64,000 nucleotides of DNA from Isoetes taiwanensis (GCA_021234155.1 JAJEKV010000037.1:1054001-1118000), one strand, 5' to 3'. Counted from the first letter of the stretch, positions 1-10,929 are shown. Translations and numbers: made by a program. The notes: generated from the sequence alone by a model not told the origin.

Positions 1-476
1 CTATACAACATAGCCAACAACAAGGGCATCAACAAAATCCAAGAAAAATAAGGCAAACGATTAAAATCTAATAAATCTCTCGAGAAAAGTGAGGCAAAGA
101 CGCTTAAAATCTATCAGCTTTTAGACAATGATTCCATCATCGCCATGAATCATCTCTTTATGCTTATTTGTTACTTCCCGCATTACATTAGTAATAACTT
201 TGAGTAGTTCTCGTGATCAAAGGCATCTTTCTAACAGTGTCCCGAGGTAGCATACCACGAAGGTGCCATTCTCTGATTCTCGCACCAAGCTCACAAAACC
301 AACGGGCACAAAAACAAAAATATCATATTCTTTATGGGACATATATGTGTAACACAAAAAAACATGACTTTTTCCCACCATTTGCCCCAAGCCCCGCCTC
401 TTCTACTAGTTTGAGTTTTTTTTTTTTCTTGCTATCCCCACTTAGGATCTTAGGAATCGAATCTTGGCGAGAATGG
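1..476. other. Intergenic, no gene recognised
   Basis: No convincing coding, RNA or repeat signal is visible apart from a short poly-T stretch near 418-430. The segment abuts the 3' tail of a minus-strand LINE remnant. Confidence 0.4.
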
Positions 477-528
477 ATTATTTAATTTAATTTAATTTAT
501 GTCTATTGCTCACTTGGGCCTTGAGACA
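477..528 (-). repeat. 3' terminal hairpin and (TTAAA)n tail of LINE C
   Basis: On the minus strand, TGTCT and AGACA (outer) and CTCA and TGAG (inner) can pair just upstream of an AAATT-type pentamer run at 499-477. The arrangement parallels the tails of the other LINE families in this window. Confidence 0.55.
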
Positions 529-554
529 CCATGGAGCACATGAAAAAACTCGCT

Positions 555-884
555 TTACAACTTTAGTATTAAGGAACGGTGTGCATCCACCGCTTTATGT
601 ATGATCCCAATAACATTGGTGGCAATGATAATAAAGAATAAAAAATCGCCACTTGATGCCAAAGCTTTTTCTAATATGTACATATTCGGGCATTGCAAGA
701 AGACATGTCGCTCGCTTTCAATAGCTCCTAATTTGCATACCTTGCATAACTGCCTTCTACTCGTGTCTTTGTCCACCTTCCCCGCCTCTACTTCCAATTT
801 ATGCGAGCCCTGCTCAGATATTGCTATCATCCGCTTATACACTTTTGGTATGCATGCTTTCAAAACCGCTGCATTCATAGGCAT
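555..884 (-). pseudogene. C-terminal zinc-finger segment of LINE C
   Basis: The frame includes CKVC...H..LQC, a Cys-Cys-His-Cys pattern (CX2C, then ERHVFLQC). The same module ends LINE B (CHCCEMHVIEDEHHALQRC) and the plus-strand tail copy at 55.5 kb (CACCQLQVIEDESHTLLSC). It probably binds nucleic acid during target-primed reverse transcription; that role is inferred from other LINEs. Confidence 0.7.
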
Positions 885-1010
885 CTAAGTGGTTCACGCT
901 TGGTCCGATAATGTATCATTCTTTTCCCCGGTTCAGCCCAAATGTGATCCATCGCTAGCTTTTCTAACAAATCTCTTTGCTTTTGCTTCTCCTTTGGCCA
1001 ATTCAACCGC

Positions 1011-1379
1011 TTATCCCCATTTGTTTGCCCATTGCATTAGGTCCTTTTTCCATCCTTCGATTCTATCAAGGCAAGATGAGATAGGCGGCCGGTATCCCGC
1101 TTCTAACTCGTTGTAGAAATTGATAGCTTGAAATGTACTCTTCAAGTTCAAGCGAACATGCCCACTTCGCCAAAGATTATTGCATAAGGGATTTGGGATC
1201 GATTCCAAGCCCCCGCTTATAAACATTTTTTGAATTGTTTCTATTTGGTTCCATGTCCGGGCAGAGATTCCGGGTCCCCAAATTGGAACGCCGTATAGCA
1301 GAACTGTTTGGATTAGTGTCTTGAACGGAATTCTTTTTAAACCCCAATCTGTGAGTGATGCCCTGCTACATTTTGCCAA
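1011..1379 (-). pseudogene. Post-RT thumb region of LINE C
   Basis: The frame contains the conserved post-RT signature 'TLIQTVLLYGVPIWGPGIS' followed by WNQIETIQKMFI. These match the segment that follows YADD in LINE A (HLFRALIEPVLLYRAEVWGS) and LINE B (HLFRALVEPVLLYGVEVWGP) in this window. It is detached from the RT frame by a frameshift. Confidence 0.75.
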
Positions 1380-1504
1380 AGATGCTATACAAGGCGCCTT
1401 ACCTCCCGATACCCTTTCTATTCACACGCTTTTTCCAAATTGAATTGGATGCTATATCTATCCCCGATATTTATAGTCGTCCACAATCCCCGTGGCATGT
1501 CCCT

Positions 1505-2318
1505 TTATATGTGAATTCCGGGTTCTGCCTCTTTTGTGCCAAATACCATGATTTTGGATTTAGTCAGGTTTACAGCCATCTTCTTTGTTTCACAGAAGGC
1601 CTCCAAGCTATGGAGATGATCTTGCAATACTTTGCTTTTACTCGCCAGCAATACTACATCGTCCGCATAGAGAAGTAACTGAATGATATATGTGCCTAGC
1701 TTCGTGCCTGCTAGAGATCTGTCTCTTAACCAATTGTCTAGCTCAACTATGAATATTCCGAACAGAGTCGGTGATAATGGGCAGCCTTGGCGTACCCCAA
1801 TTGTACTCTTGATTTTTGTGTCCACATTCCATGAGACCTTGATTAACACTTCCTCATACAGTCGTGAAACTGCTGCCCTTATATCTTGTGGGACACCAAT
1901 CTGGATCATTCTATCGCTAAGCTCTTTGCGAGGTACAGTATCGAAACGCTTTTGTAAAATCTATGAACGCCACATAGAGGGATGCATTTGGAGCTTTGGC
2001 TTTTTCAATCAGAGTTCTGAGCGTCAACACATGATCCAAAGTATTATGATTACTTCTGAAGCCTGCTTGGCATTTAGAGCGCACATCGGCCAGCTCTGCC
2101 CATGAGCTTAGTTTCTTTTCCAGTAGACTGCCTATGACTTTTGCAAAGATACTACCAATCGAATTGTTCTCAGAATTGCTTGCTACTTTTGTCACCGCTT
2201 TGTGAATTGGATGTACACGGTTAATTTGCCATGTTTCGATCCCTTGCATGATAGCTTTGTTCAACAAATCACCAGACGTAAAGGGTTTCATCCTCCCCAT
2301 TTGAGTAGCTCTACACAA
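1505..2318 (-). pseudogene. Reverse transcriptase domain of LINE C (frameshifted)
   Basis: Two adjoining frames cover the RT core. The first (2318-1917) carries fingers motifs such as AGFRSNHNTLDHVLTL and the first catalytic region, VAFIDFTKAF. The second (1909-1505) carries GVRQGCPLSPTLF and the catalytic box LLLYADDVVLLA. The frame break falls just after the first catalytic Asp region, near 1910. The order and spacing of the motifs are those of a LINE RT, which would copy element RNA at a nicked target. The frameshift means no functional enzyme is made from this copy. Confidence 0.85.
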
Positions 2319-2745
2319 AGACCATCATCGTATCATGAGCTTTATTATTGAGGTTCCGATAAACACTCCCCGACCTCTCGCTTTTGTGAAGATTTCTCGC
2401 CATGAGCTATTTTTGGCATGCCATCAACGCCATTCTTCTCTCATAAATATCTTTGACCAATTTAGCCAATGCTTCGCGGCCTAAAAAAAGCCTGCTCGTG
2501 TTTACCTTTTTAGTGTGTCCCAAAAGCTTTTTGATTTTTCATAAATTGCTCGATAACTTTATTTGTCACAGTGCATAGTACTCACGCTTTTTCTATCCGA
2601 CGCTTGTTTATACCATTTAGGTTTGCATATGCGCTCTTTTGTAATCCGCCTTTGCCTCTTGGCATTCTAAATCCCACCATGAGTTGCATGGTTTACCTTG
2701 CATCCGCTTTTTTAGATAGGCCGATACCTTTTAGTCAGCCTATTT

Positions 2746-3387
2746 GAGATAAGACATACCATATGCCCAGCCACGGAACTTTTTTTCCTTCGGCGCTGAG
2801 AGGTAGCTGAATCAGTGCTGCCTTGAAACTTTAGCCTAAACTCAGCAGCGCAGGTTGCATCCGTGACAACTGAAATCTTATAGCGGAGCTGAATTTTTTC
2901 AGCTCAGCCCAAGGTCAACAAGGACTCAACCATCTCATCAGTATCTGTCCATATGAATTCAGTAATATTCACTCATGTTTTATGCCAAACGTGGAAAAAA
3001 ACCTAGAAAGTTGTGTGTTGCCTCTTATGAAATTAAACTGTTGGAATTTCCTTAATGCATGAGATTCACGCTTAAGGAAACGAAAATAAAGTATTTGGAT
3101 AAGGTTTTTGCCATAGACAATTCTCATCTATTTTTTAAAGGTTGGGAAGGGTGTTCAATATTTTGGTTTTTGTTTTAGTATATTTTGTAAAGGCTTAGTT
3201 TTTTTGGTGACGGCAACAACAGAGTTTCCATGACCGGAGCGAGGAGGCTGGTGCACTCTTCTGGAAGTGCGCTTCTGGATTTGGTTTGGTTTCATGGGGG
3301 TTCAACTCCCCGGCCAATAGATTTGTTGTATTCGGCACTTAGAGAGGTTTTTTTTTTTTTTTTTTTTGCTTGTTCTGGATTGTTTCT
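2746..3387. other. Intergenic, no gene recognised
   Basis: No coherent coding signal. At 3285-3303 there is a sequence resembling a pol III B box (GGGTTCAACTCCCC), but I cannot pair it with a convincing A box. Confidence 0.35.
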
Positions 3388-3650
3388 GGCATGCATGATG
3401 CCAAATCTACAGGAGTGGTGGAGCGGGGTCGCTAACAAATATGCTCCACTAAGCAAATTAGTGGAGCAATGGCTTTTTTATTCTGTTGAATGCGTTGTGC
3501 ATCCGGCTCTGCAAGTTCTACAAGTTTTAGATGTTTAAGATATGCTTTAGGTGTTTTACGAATGCTGGAGAAATGGATACTGGAAGTTACAAGTTGCTTT
3601 GGTTCGGCTAGTTGGCCATGGCAACTGTGTATTTTGAATGCACTACTAGT
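3388..3650 (+). repeat. Dispersed repeat copy 1 (partner at 13926-14130)
   Basis: From TCTGGCATGCATG to the phrase ending TTTTGAATGCACTA, this segment matches 13926-14130 closely in the same orientation. The copy here has about 55 extra bases at 3435-3489, including a perfect 11-bp inverted repeat. No protein is recognised. Confidence 0.75.
3442..3468. repeat. Perfect 11-bp inverted repeat with 5-base loop
   Basis: TGCTCCACTAA (3442-3452) and TTAGTGGAGCA (3458-3468) flank GCAAA. It lies inside the segment absent from the partner repeat at 13.9 kb. Confidence 0.85.
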
Positions 3651-3844
3651 AACGGAAGCCCGGTGTTGCGGGGTATTAATACAATTTTGTTGTAGACATC
3701 CATCAAGTAAGAAAACATATTTACTTGAATAGATAGATAGATAGTACTTGAAAGAGGTGAATGAGAGAAGGGAAATGGTATGTTAGATTTCTCTGATAGG
3801 GGATACACATTAGAAGCAAATTTGATGTGGACTCTATTAAATAA

Positions 3845-4220
3845 CATCAATCCATAAATGCTATATAGTGGTATGTTTATGTGGAGCATGTCATTGTCTG
3901 TGAAATTTCTATATGGATTCGACAAATAAGCGAGAACGCCTAGGGAACAAAATTAAACGTAGAATATTTGCAAGGTCTCCATCAATCCATAAATGCTATA
4001 TAGTGGTATGTTTATGTGGAGTATGTCATTGTCTGTGAAATGTGTCTATGGATTTGACAAATAAGCTGACTGCATATCAAACGTTAGGAAAATTAGATAT
4101 AGTCTACTCTTGTGTATGTGAATATACCATTATAGTTTTTCATTCATGGATGTAAAATAGCGAGAATGCCTAGGGAACAAAATTCAACGTAGATTATTTG
4201 CGAGGTCTCCAAAGGTGTCA
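3845..4220 (+). repeat. Interleaved local direct duplications
   Basis: A block starting CATCAATCCATAAATGC at 3845 recurs at 3980 (period 135). A second block starting at GCGAGAACGCC (3930) recurs near 4160. Both pairs are highly similar, which indicates stepwise local duplication. Confidence 0.75.
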
Positions 4221-4710
4221 CTTTGGATACTTTCGCTTTTGAGTTAAGTATACTATTCTGTAACAACAGATGTTTCATCGAGTTTTCAACAACAGATGTA
4301 ACAGATATGTCATAGGAGGGGTCATCTTTGGCACATGATCATCTCGTTCAACTCCTTGAAAGCCTTCATGGTGCTCAAATTCAAATTGTGGAGCAAAGAT
4401 CCTTGTATCTCAAGCAATCAAGATAAAATTTATAAATAATTGTGGTGGTCGCAGTTTACTTCAAGCTATATAGAGAATCATGTTGTATTATAAAGAGGTA
4501 TTTTCCATTGCACTTTGACCCTAAGAACCACAATGACTTTGTAAATGTTATGGCATTTGGGTTCTAGCTTAGAGCACAATCAATTTGTAAAATATAGTGG
4601 GATTTGGGCTTGGCGCTTGTGTTTAAAGAGGATGTTGTTATATCACAAGCAATGTACCTTGCGCAAAGTGCGTGCAAGTGCGTGCAAAAGTGCATTGTAC
4701 GCACGCATTT

Positions 4711-4757
4711 ACGCACGCACGCACGCATGCATGCATGCATGCATGCATGCATGCATT
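4711..4757. repeat. (CACG)n/(CATG)n microsatellite
   Basis: ACGC/GCAC units run into uninterrupted GCAT tetranucleotides, preceded at 4664-4690 by related GTGC/GTGCAA units. The GCAT part is self-complementary. Confidence 0.9.
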
Positions 4758-4800
4758 GCATGTGAATTTTCTATGTCATGCCACATTGGCAAAGATCCAT

Positions 4801-5060
4801 GAATAGAATAGAATAGAATAGAATAGTTTTTTAACGCCCACTGAGACCAATAGGTCATGGGACCCATACTAGTGGATTAAAAACCCTCGGCCGAAAAGGT
4901 TTTCAAGGGAAAACCTTTGCGAATGATGATACTAGACAAGTTTAGATAATGACTACCGAGGGCTCAATAATTGCCGACGCTTATCTAGAACCTCAAGTAT
5001 GTATAATGCCAAGTCATGCACAGATGGTGCGCTGAGAAGTTGTGGAAGCGTTGAGGACAT
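4801..5060 (-). mobile_element. 5'-truncated LINE 3' tail copy (family A')
   Basis: Read on the minus strand, this contains the last coding residues of a LINE ORF2, a 3' UTR, a 3' hairpin (4863-4836) and (ATTCT)n at 4826-4801. It aligns closely with the plus-strand copy at about 55810-56078, including the coding end and the stop. The low-coordinate side ends in the GAATA microsatellite, so this is a typical 5'-truncated LINE insertion. The right-hand limit is approximate. Confidence 0.85.
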
Positions 5061-5349
5061 ATGAGGACATGGGCCAATGATAAAATGTAGAGCTATTTAC
5101 TAAATTATTGATTTGGAACTATCTATCTAAGATAGTTGGGGTTTTGATTTTACGCTCTAGCTTTTGTGCAAATTGTTATATAACGGCGTGATAGGCGCAT
5201 GGCAATGATATATACCATTTAAATTAAGATTATTCAATGGTTTTTTCAAGTGTGGGAATGCATGTGGACTTTATACAAATGAGGAATTTGCCTTTAGACG
5301 AATAATATGAGCTGCAAATGAAATTAAAGGGTGATGTCAAACCTTAGAC

Positions 5350-5495
5350 TAGACATTGCAATATTTGAATCACAAATCTTCAAGAAGCCTTGCGTATTGA
5401 AAGAACAAAATTTAAAAGAGATGTCCATAAACTACTTTAAAATTATGTAGTTATTTGTCATAATGATATCTTGTTGAGCAATTTGAAGATGGAAA
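5350..5495 (+). repeat. Local duplication, left copy (partner 5849-5998)
   Basis: GCAATATTTGAATCACAAA through ATTTGAAGATGGAAATA is repeated about 500 bp downstream with scattered substitutions. This copy carries the MITE; the partner does not. Confidence 0.8.
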
Positions 5496-5773
5496 TATGG
5501 GTGTAAATTCTTTGGTGGTGTACAACTTTCCGCGACAGCACTTAGCACATAAAGCACTTAGCTAATACAAAATTTGATGTTACGAAATAATTATATTAGT
5601 TGGTACCTCTTTTTTCCTACTTTAATGTTTTAAAGACACGTTTATTATTTGTAACACTCAATTTTCAAACACAATATGCATGTCAAATTCACGTTGGATG
5701 TGAGATTTTTAGCAGTTAAAGCAACTTGTCTGGACAGTGCTTTTTGACCACCAGTAAAGAATTTACACCCATA
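5496..5773. mobile_element. Non-autonomous inverted-repeat element (MITE-like)
   Basis: About 278 bp bounded by a near-identical terminal inverted repeat: TATGGGTGTAAATTCTTT on the left, its complement AAAGAATTTACACCCATA on the right. The similarity extends inward through GTGGT and AGCACT motifs. The paralogous repeat at 5849-5998 lacks the element and reads straight through the junction, so an empty site is present in the window. The duplicated target is short and AT-rich (TA or ATAT; ambiguous). No transposase is encoded. The superfamily cannot be assigned with confidence. Confidence 0.7.
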
Positions 5774-5848
5774 TATGGAATGCCATATAATGCGGGCAAA
5801 ATTTTGGGTGGGCTCTCCAATTAATTTATACAAAGCCAAAGCACAAAA

Positions 5849-5998
5849 CGTTGAAGCAATATTTGAATCACAAACCTTCTAGAAGCCTTGGATATTGAAA
5901 GGACAAAATTCAAAAGAGATGTCCATAAGTAGCCTTAAATTTATGCAGTTACTATATTGATATCATGTTGAGTAATTTGAAGATGAAAATATAGGAAT
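5849..5998 (+). repeat. Local duplication, right copy (empty site of the MITE)
   Basis: Partner of 5350-5495. Here GAAGATGAAAATATAGGAATGCC is continuous, where the left copy is interrupted by the MITE. Confidence 0.75.
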
Positions 5999-6009
5999 GC
6001 CATATTTTC

Positions 6010-6230
6010 CTATCCGGCAACTCATCTCATGCATCACACAATCCGGCAACTCAGATATGCTGACGATGTCAACCTCCTGGCCTATACTCCAGAGGACATG
6101 CAACGTCACCTGGATGCTCTTGACACTTTTTGCCGATTCACTGGCATGCGAGTTAACTTGGGCAAAACTAGGGTGCTGCTAGTTGCATCATCCCGTCAGC
6201 TAAGGCTTCTCCACATGGCAGTCGATGGTC
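6010..6230 (+). pseudogene. LINE A reverse-transcriptase fragment
   Basis: The plus strand encodes an RT piece with the catalytic YADD box (RYADDVNLLAYTPEDMQ), then LDTFCRFTGMRVNLGKTRVL. It is almost the same as 9451-9280 on the minus strand. Both ends of the protein are missing, so this is an isolated fragment of the LINE A family in inverted orientation to the longer copy. Confidence 0.85.
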
Positions 6231-6795
6231 CTACGACATTTATGGAAGTGAGAAATATGCTTTCATTGAGGTGTGGAACTCCGGATTCATGTTCTGATCT
6301 ACAGAAGCATTTGAAAAGTTCAGAATGACTACATAACCCTAGCAATTAAATAACACTTACCGACAGTGAAGCTGTTTGGAAAGGGTGGCAGAATTCATGA
6401 TAAAAGTTGAATATGCATGTCTATATATGTATGCGCAGCCAAATATATTTGTGCCGACTGCATGGTGTAGTCACATGTAGAAGCTGGGCATAACTCATGT
6501 GCAACCAATGCTAACTGCACAGTCTTCGTGCTTTCAGCGTGGGTTGTGGAGGGACTGAGATACATGCATGCGCAGGGTAGGCAGTGAATAAATAATTTAT
6601 AGTGTCTCGAGATGCTTGTTGGCACAACGTGATATCAATTCTTTGATGTAGTATCTTATTGCTCCATGCTCATGCATCTGCACATTGTGAAATTGTCCTC
6701 ATGCATATAACTCTAAAGTAATGGTGGAAGCAAATCTGCAAGCAAAACATTGGCAATAGCATATTCACACATTTTGCAATTGAAATGTTATAATG

Positions 6796-7195
6796 TGAAA
6801 CCTCATTACCTAAGTTACGAAAATATCTGGGTATCAGAGGATAGGAAAGGAACATATGAAATTGTCGGAGCCTTTTCTTCATGGTTGTGTTGAAAACTGA
6901 AGAACATGTAGAGTGCGTTATGCTTTAATTTGATGCATTACATCCTCTGTTATCGTTGGAAATGTAAAGAAATGTAGATTAGAATAATGTGAGACCTCGT
7001 TACCTAAGTTATGAAAGAATCAACACGGGAGTCGTTTACTGTTTATGGAGAGGATCGGATCATATGTGGGTATCAGAGGATAGGAAAGGAACATATGAAA
7101 ATGTTGGAGCCTTTTCTTCATAGCTGTGTTGAAAACTGAAGAACATGTACAGTGCGTTATGCTTTAACTTGATGCATTACATCTCCTGTTATCAG
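6796..7195 (+). repeat. Tandem duplication of a ~165-bp block
   Basis: GTGAAACCTCATTACCTAAG to CATTACATCCTCTGTTATC (6796-6958) is repeated at 6988-7195. The second copy has about 45 extra bases near 7015-7062. No coding content is evident. Confidence 0.75.
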
Positions 7196-7872
7196 AGGTC
7201 CTCCATAGTGACAATAGAAATGGTAATCTGCCAAATACCAAGGATGCTGTAGACTGAGCCTGTATTGACATGAAGGTAAGCGAAGCGATGTAGAAGTATA
7301 GAGGTAAGAAGGTATGATCATAAGCTGCAAATTTGAGAACAAACCTTGACAATTGAGCTGGATGGATGAATTTTTGCAGTCTGCAAACTCCTCTGTGATA
7401 TGGTCATGCTATCATCGTATATACAACTGGTTGTTGAGGAAGAATCGCAGAGGTAGTTGCGAGTTGAGGAAGAAGATATGATTATATTGCAAGCTAAACG
7501 AAATTGAGTTTTCAGAAATTTTCTAAGAATTTAATGAAGACTGAGTAGGTAGGAGTGACATATGCTAGGTAAATATGAAAGGAAATAGCAATTGGCGATA
7601 TGTTTATAGTTTGAGTCAAGCTGGAGTAAGTATGCCTTATCGATGATTTATCTTCTCTAAAGATGACGCACAATTTTCACCTGCTTTAGACATGGTAGGT
7701 GGTGTCTCTGTTATGATATGCATTTCTGCTTAATAGGGTCAGCTTATGATTTTGTGATTGTTCTTGGATAGTGTATAGAAGTTTCGTGCTGCAATGATTC
7801 TGCAACCTGCAAGAAATGAAGTGAATTTCAATTGAAAAGAGTAAAATAGAGTCAATATTGGAACAAAGATTG
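7196..7872. other. Intergenic, no gene recognised
   Basis: AT-rich sequence with no extended coding pattern or clear repeat structure. Confidence 0.35.
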
Positions 7873-8690
7873 TTAAGTGTATGGGAGATATAGTGTAGGT
7901 TGATGTGGTGGATAGAGACGTACCGATTTTTGTGGCTTCAGAGCTTGTTGAATGTCACCTTTAGTGTTCGCAAGAAGCTTGTTTGAGATGATGTGTGCTG
8001 CACTCAATTCTGCATTCATTGCATCCTTCCACTTATCTGATTTTGGATATTCTATAGCCTCATTATAACTAGTTGATATTTCTGATTCCAATATAGTCAT
8101 AAGTGCAGCTATTGCCTATTCGCTTTCTTCAATTTCTTCTTGTCTTGTACTTCTTTGAGGTGCATCTTTCCTTGTACTTCTTCCAGTCTCATCCTTTCCA
8201 TAATTGTGACATGTCAAATGATGTTTCTTCCTTAAGTAATTCTGCTTCAGTTCTTTTTCTGCGTCACGTTATTTCTTGAACTGGTTCTTTGCCACCATGC
8301 TTAACATGATTTACCTGTTCAAGTTGTTCTTCTGCTCCAACATGCTCAGTATGATCTACTTCTCTTCTAGTATCAACACTAGTTTCTGCATCGTCTTCGT
8401 CATCATCAAAATAATGGACAGGTTCCCAATTAATATCTTTATCTGCATCTTGCTCTTGTTTATTAGATAATCGATCCTTATATAATATTTTTTCAAAGAA
8501 AATGACATCTCGAGTAACAATTATTGTTTTTTTATTTGGATCATACAACATATACACTTTCGACTCCTTATCATATCCAACAAAATATGTTTCTTTACTT
8601 TTATCATCTAATTTTGATCTATTATCTTCCACTATTTTTGTATATGTCAAACATCCAAAAAGGGTTTTTTTCTATTTTTATCTGTCTAAG
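7873..8690 (-). pseudogene. Ty1/copia polyprotein remnant (integrase C-end and RT start)
   Basis: On the minus strand, 8650-8264 encodes the copia motif after the integrase core (SKLDDKSKETYFVGYDKESK, then VYMLYDP, VTRDVIFFE). It continues with an acidic linker. Then 8100-7873 encodes the conserved start of copia RT (SYNEAIEYPKSDKWKDAMNAEL). The same modules occur in the 37-42 kb copia (39719-39860 and 40300 onward), but this is a different, diverged element. Gag, protease, the integrase core and most of RT are absent, and no LTR is recognised. Confidence 0.8.
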
Positions 8691-8697
8691 TTTATAA

Positions 8698-8988
8698 CTA
8701 AGGTCTGACTCTAAAACTGACTCTAATACCATGTCCCTCTTGTGGTGATGAGAACCACTGAGCTTGCTTGTCCTTCCAGCAGGCTTTCAGGCGTTGAGGA
8801 CCCATCGCCATGGCCAAAGCAAGGTTGGGCAAATGTGTATCACCCATTGCGACCACCTTCTGGAAGTAAATGATATGGCGTTCCAATGTAGCCCGTTGAA
8901 GGGGTAGAAAACCTGTCTTCTGGAGTAGGATCTGGTATGGAACTGTGGACTTCACCCCAAGGGCTCGTGCCAAGAAGGCTTTCTGCAC
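8698..8988 (-). pseudogene. LINE A post-RT region
   Basis: Continues from the RT with MQKAFLARALGVKSTVPYQIL, matching LINE B near 57320-57241 (QKAFLTYSLGVKDTVP). The terminal zinc finger and 3' UTR are missing because the element is cut at the copia junction. Confidence 0.7.
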
Positions 8989-8999
8989 CTGCTCGAGAT

Positions 9000-10048
9000 C
9001 ATTCCAGGTGTTGAGGGATCACCGAACCCCATACTTCTGCCCTATACAAGAGGACCGGCTCAATCAAGGCCCTAAACAAGTGTGATTGGTGGCCCCAGGC
9101 ATACAGCTCTGCCTTGTGGCTGTTGTTCTGCATGGCATATAGTGCTTTCCAACCTGCCGTGACCCGCAATCTGATGGCCGCATCCCAGTGGGTGGTAGCA
9201 GAGAACTCGATCCCCAAGTACTTGTAGGTCGGAGCCACCTCTACATCTTGTCCCTGGTAAGTGAATGAGGGAAGCCTTGGCTGACTGGATGATGAAACTA
9301 GTAGCACCCTAGTTTTGGCCAAGTTAACTTGCATGCCAGTAAATCGGCAAAAAGTGTCAAGAGCATCCAGGTGATGTTGCATATCCCCTGGAGTATAGGC
9401 CAGAAGGTTGACGTCGTCAGCATATATGAGTTTCCGGATTGTGTGATGCATAAGATGGGCGCCCGCACCTTCGTGCTCAAAAAGCCAATCTTCAAGCTGG
9501 TCAATGTATAGGCCAAAGAGTGTGGGGAAGAGGGGACAACCCTAACGCACTCCAATACTACCGACACGGCTGTCCCGAAGATGTGATATGGCCCGAAAGC
9601 ATGCCTCAGATAGCCTATATATTGCATTCCTCGCAAGTCAAGGGGGGGTACCCAAACCGCCGCAACCGCTCCATAACTTATCCCGGGCACTCGGTCAAAA
9701 GCTTTTGGCGAAATCCACGTAAAACAACAAAGATGCATTTTGTTGGTGATTCCTGCTATCCTCAATCAGTATGTGCAGAGTGAAGATATGATCAATGGTG
9801 GAATGCCTGAGCCAAAAGCATGCCTGTGTGAGAGCTTGCACATCTACCTCCTCTGCCCATATTGTCAGCCGCTGCTCAAGGATGCCAGCCAACAGTTTTG
9901 CAAAGAGAGAGCTGACCATAATAGTACGATAGTTGGCTGGGCATTGAGAGTCCCCTGCCTTGTACATGGGCACAACTCTACTAGTAGTCCACTGCCGAGG
10001 GAAGCCTTCTTGCAATGCTTTATTGAATAATGCCGTGAGGACAGCCAT
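9000..10048 (-). pseudogene. LINE A reverse transcriptase
   Basis: Three overlapping frames cover the RT. 10048-9695 has FPRQWTTSRVVPMYKAGD, NYRTIMVSSLFAKLLAGILE and FYVDFAKSF (first catalytic Asp). The 9765-9298 frame has the continuation, with the cysteine and glycine motifs damaged. 9451-8999 has LIYADDVNLLA and the primer-grip region, then HLFRALIEPVLLYRAEVWGS. At least two frameshifts separate them, so the copy is dead. Confidence 0.85.
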
Positions 10049-10049
10049 C

Positions 10050-10900
10050 TAAATCTGCTGCCTTCCCATTAGCTAGGCATTGTAGGCCCATGATGATATT
10101 CCCCTCTGTGATGACCAGAGCCATGCCTATCTGTAGAGAGACTGGTGCCCAGCCCCCGAGCGAATCGTGAAGCCGCTGCGGCACTGTACCCATTGCTCCA
10201 GGTGATGTTCCCCTGTGGGTCGTGATGTACCTTGCTCAATACCTTTCTCCGTATCGTTTTGGGATGCCGATCCGTGAGACCAACATCCGGCCGGGCCGGG
10301 TGCTCATCGAGGTATCTGGCTTTCTTGTTCTTGAGGAAGGAGCGGTATTGACTGATGGCCTATGGGCGGGAGATGGGGTCAGTGACTTGCCAGAGTTCAC
10401 GTTTGAGCTCCCGACACTTATCATCGAGCCATCTGTCGCGGGGGAAGGTGGCAGCGCCCGAGGTTCTCCATGAGCGGCCTCTCCCAAAGCATCCGGCGCC
10501 GAAATGCCGAAGGTGTGAGTCACCGAACAACATTGCTGTTGAAGTGTGGAAAGTTGCAGTAGTGCCGCCAGATCATGCTCAAGCAGCTGGGCATAGGTAC
10601 CTACACGGTCGTAGTCCAGGCGCAACTGGGGCACCTGAGGTGTTGAGGTAGGAGATGCACGGGGAGCCTGCCAATGTATATGCACGAACAGGGGCTGGTG
10701 GTCTAAGTCCACTTCCTCGTCCCGAGTGTCTGTTCCAATGGATAAATGGGTAACCAGGTGCAGATCCCGCTCAACAACCAAGAGGGTAATCCACCACAAT
10801 CGGGCGCCCCTTGGTTCTCCTGTCTACAAGTGCAGCGGCTGGAAGACGGCCATTGTGCCAACCCATTACAAATAACCAGGTCAAAGATACTACCCAGCAA
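10050..10900 (-). pseudogene. LINE A linker between endonuclease and RT
   Basis: A long frame (10799-10236) lies between the endonuclease and RT. It has no hallmark motif, and part of it may be the wrong frame. Its GC content is higher than that of the surrounding host DNA, as in the equivalent part of LINE B. Confidence 0.45.
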
Positions 10901-10929
10901 CAACAACTACCTGCCATAGTGCGAAATAT

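Larger units (their letters stand above)
477..2745 (-). mobile_element. LINE family C, 5'-truncated and degenerate non-LTR retrotransposon
   Basis: Minus-strand remnant of a non-LTR retrotransposon, readable in pieces in several frames. In element order, 2745-2500 gives a pre-RT linker with the typical WWDLECQEAK-like motif, 2318-1505 the reverse transcriptase, 1379-1011 the thumb/post-RT part, and 884-555 a C-terminal zinc-finger region. The element ends in a pentanucleotide tail, read on the plus strand as (TTTAA)n at 477-499. No endonuclease is seen. Several frame changes and stops make it inactive. The RT differs from the plant L1 copies at 36-53 kb and is closer to LINE A and LINE B here. 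Confidence 0.85.

Noticed and set aside
601-888. Plus-strand open frame of 95 codons
   Set aside because: It is the antisense shadow of the LINE C zinc-finger region on the minus strand.
4711-4757. GCAC/GCAT run as a regulatory or Z-DNA-forming site
   Set aside because: A plain microsatellite explains it; there is no nearby gene to regulate.
5488-5781. 8-bp target duplication (gATGGAAa / tATGGAAt) implying a hAT element
   Set aside because: The paralogous empty site at 5849-5998 is better explained by a 2-4 bp AT-rich duplication; the ATGGAA likeness is probably coincidental.
8715-8735. TGGTATTAGAGTC on the minus strand, resembling a copia primer-binding site
   Set aside because: It lies inside the apparent post-RT frame of LINE A and has an internal mismatch to the Met-tRNA site. 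The preceding sequence does not look like an LTR end from a paired LTR, so it may be chance at the copia/LINE junction.
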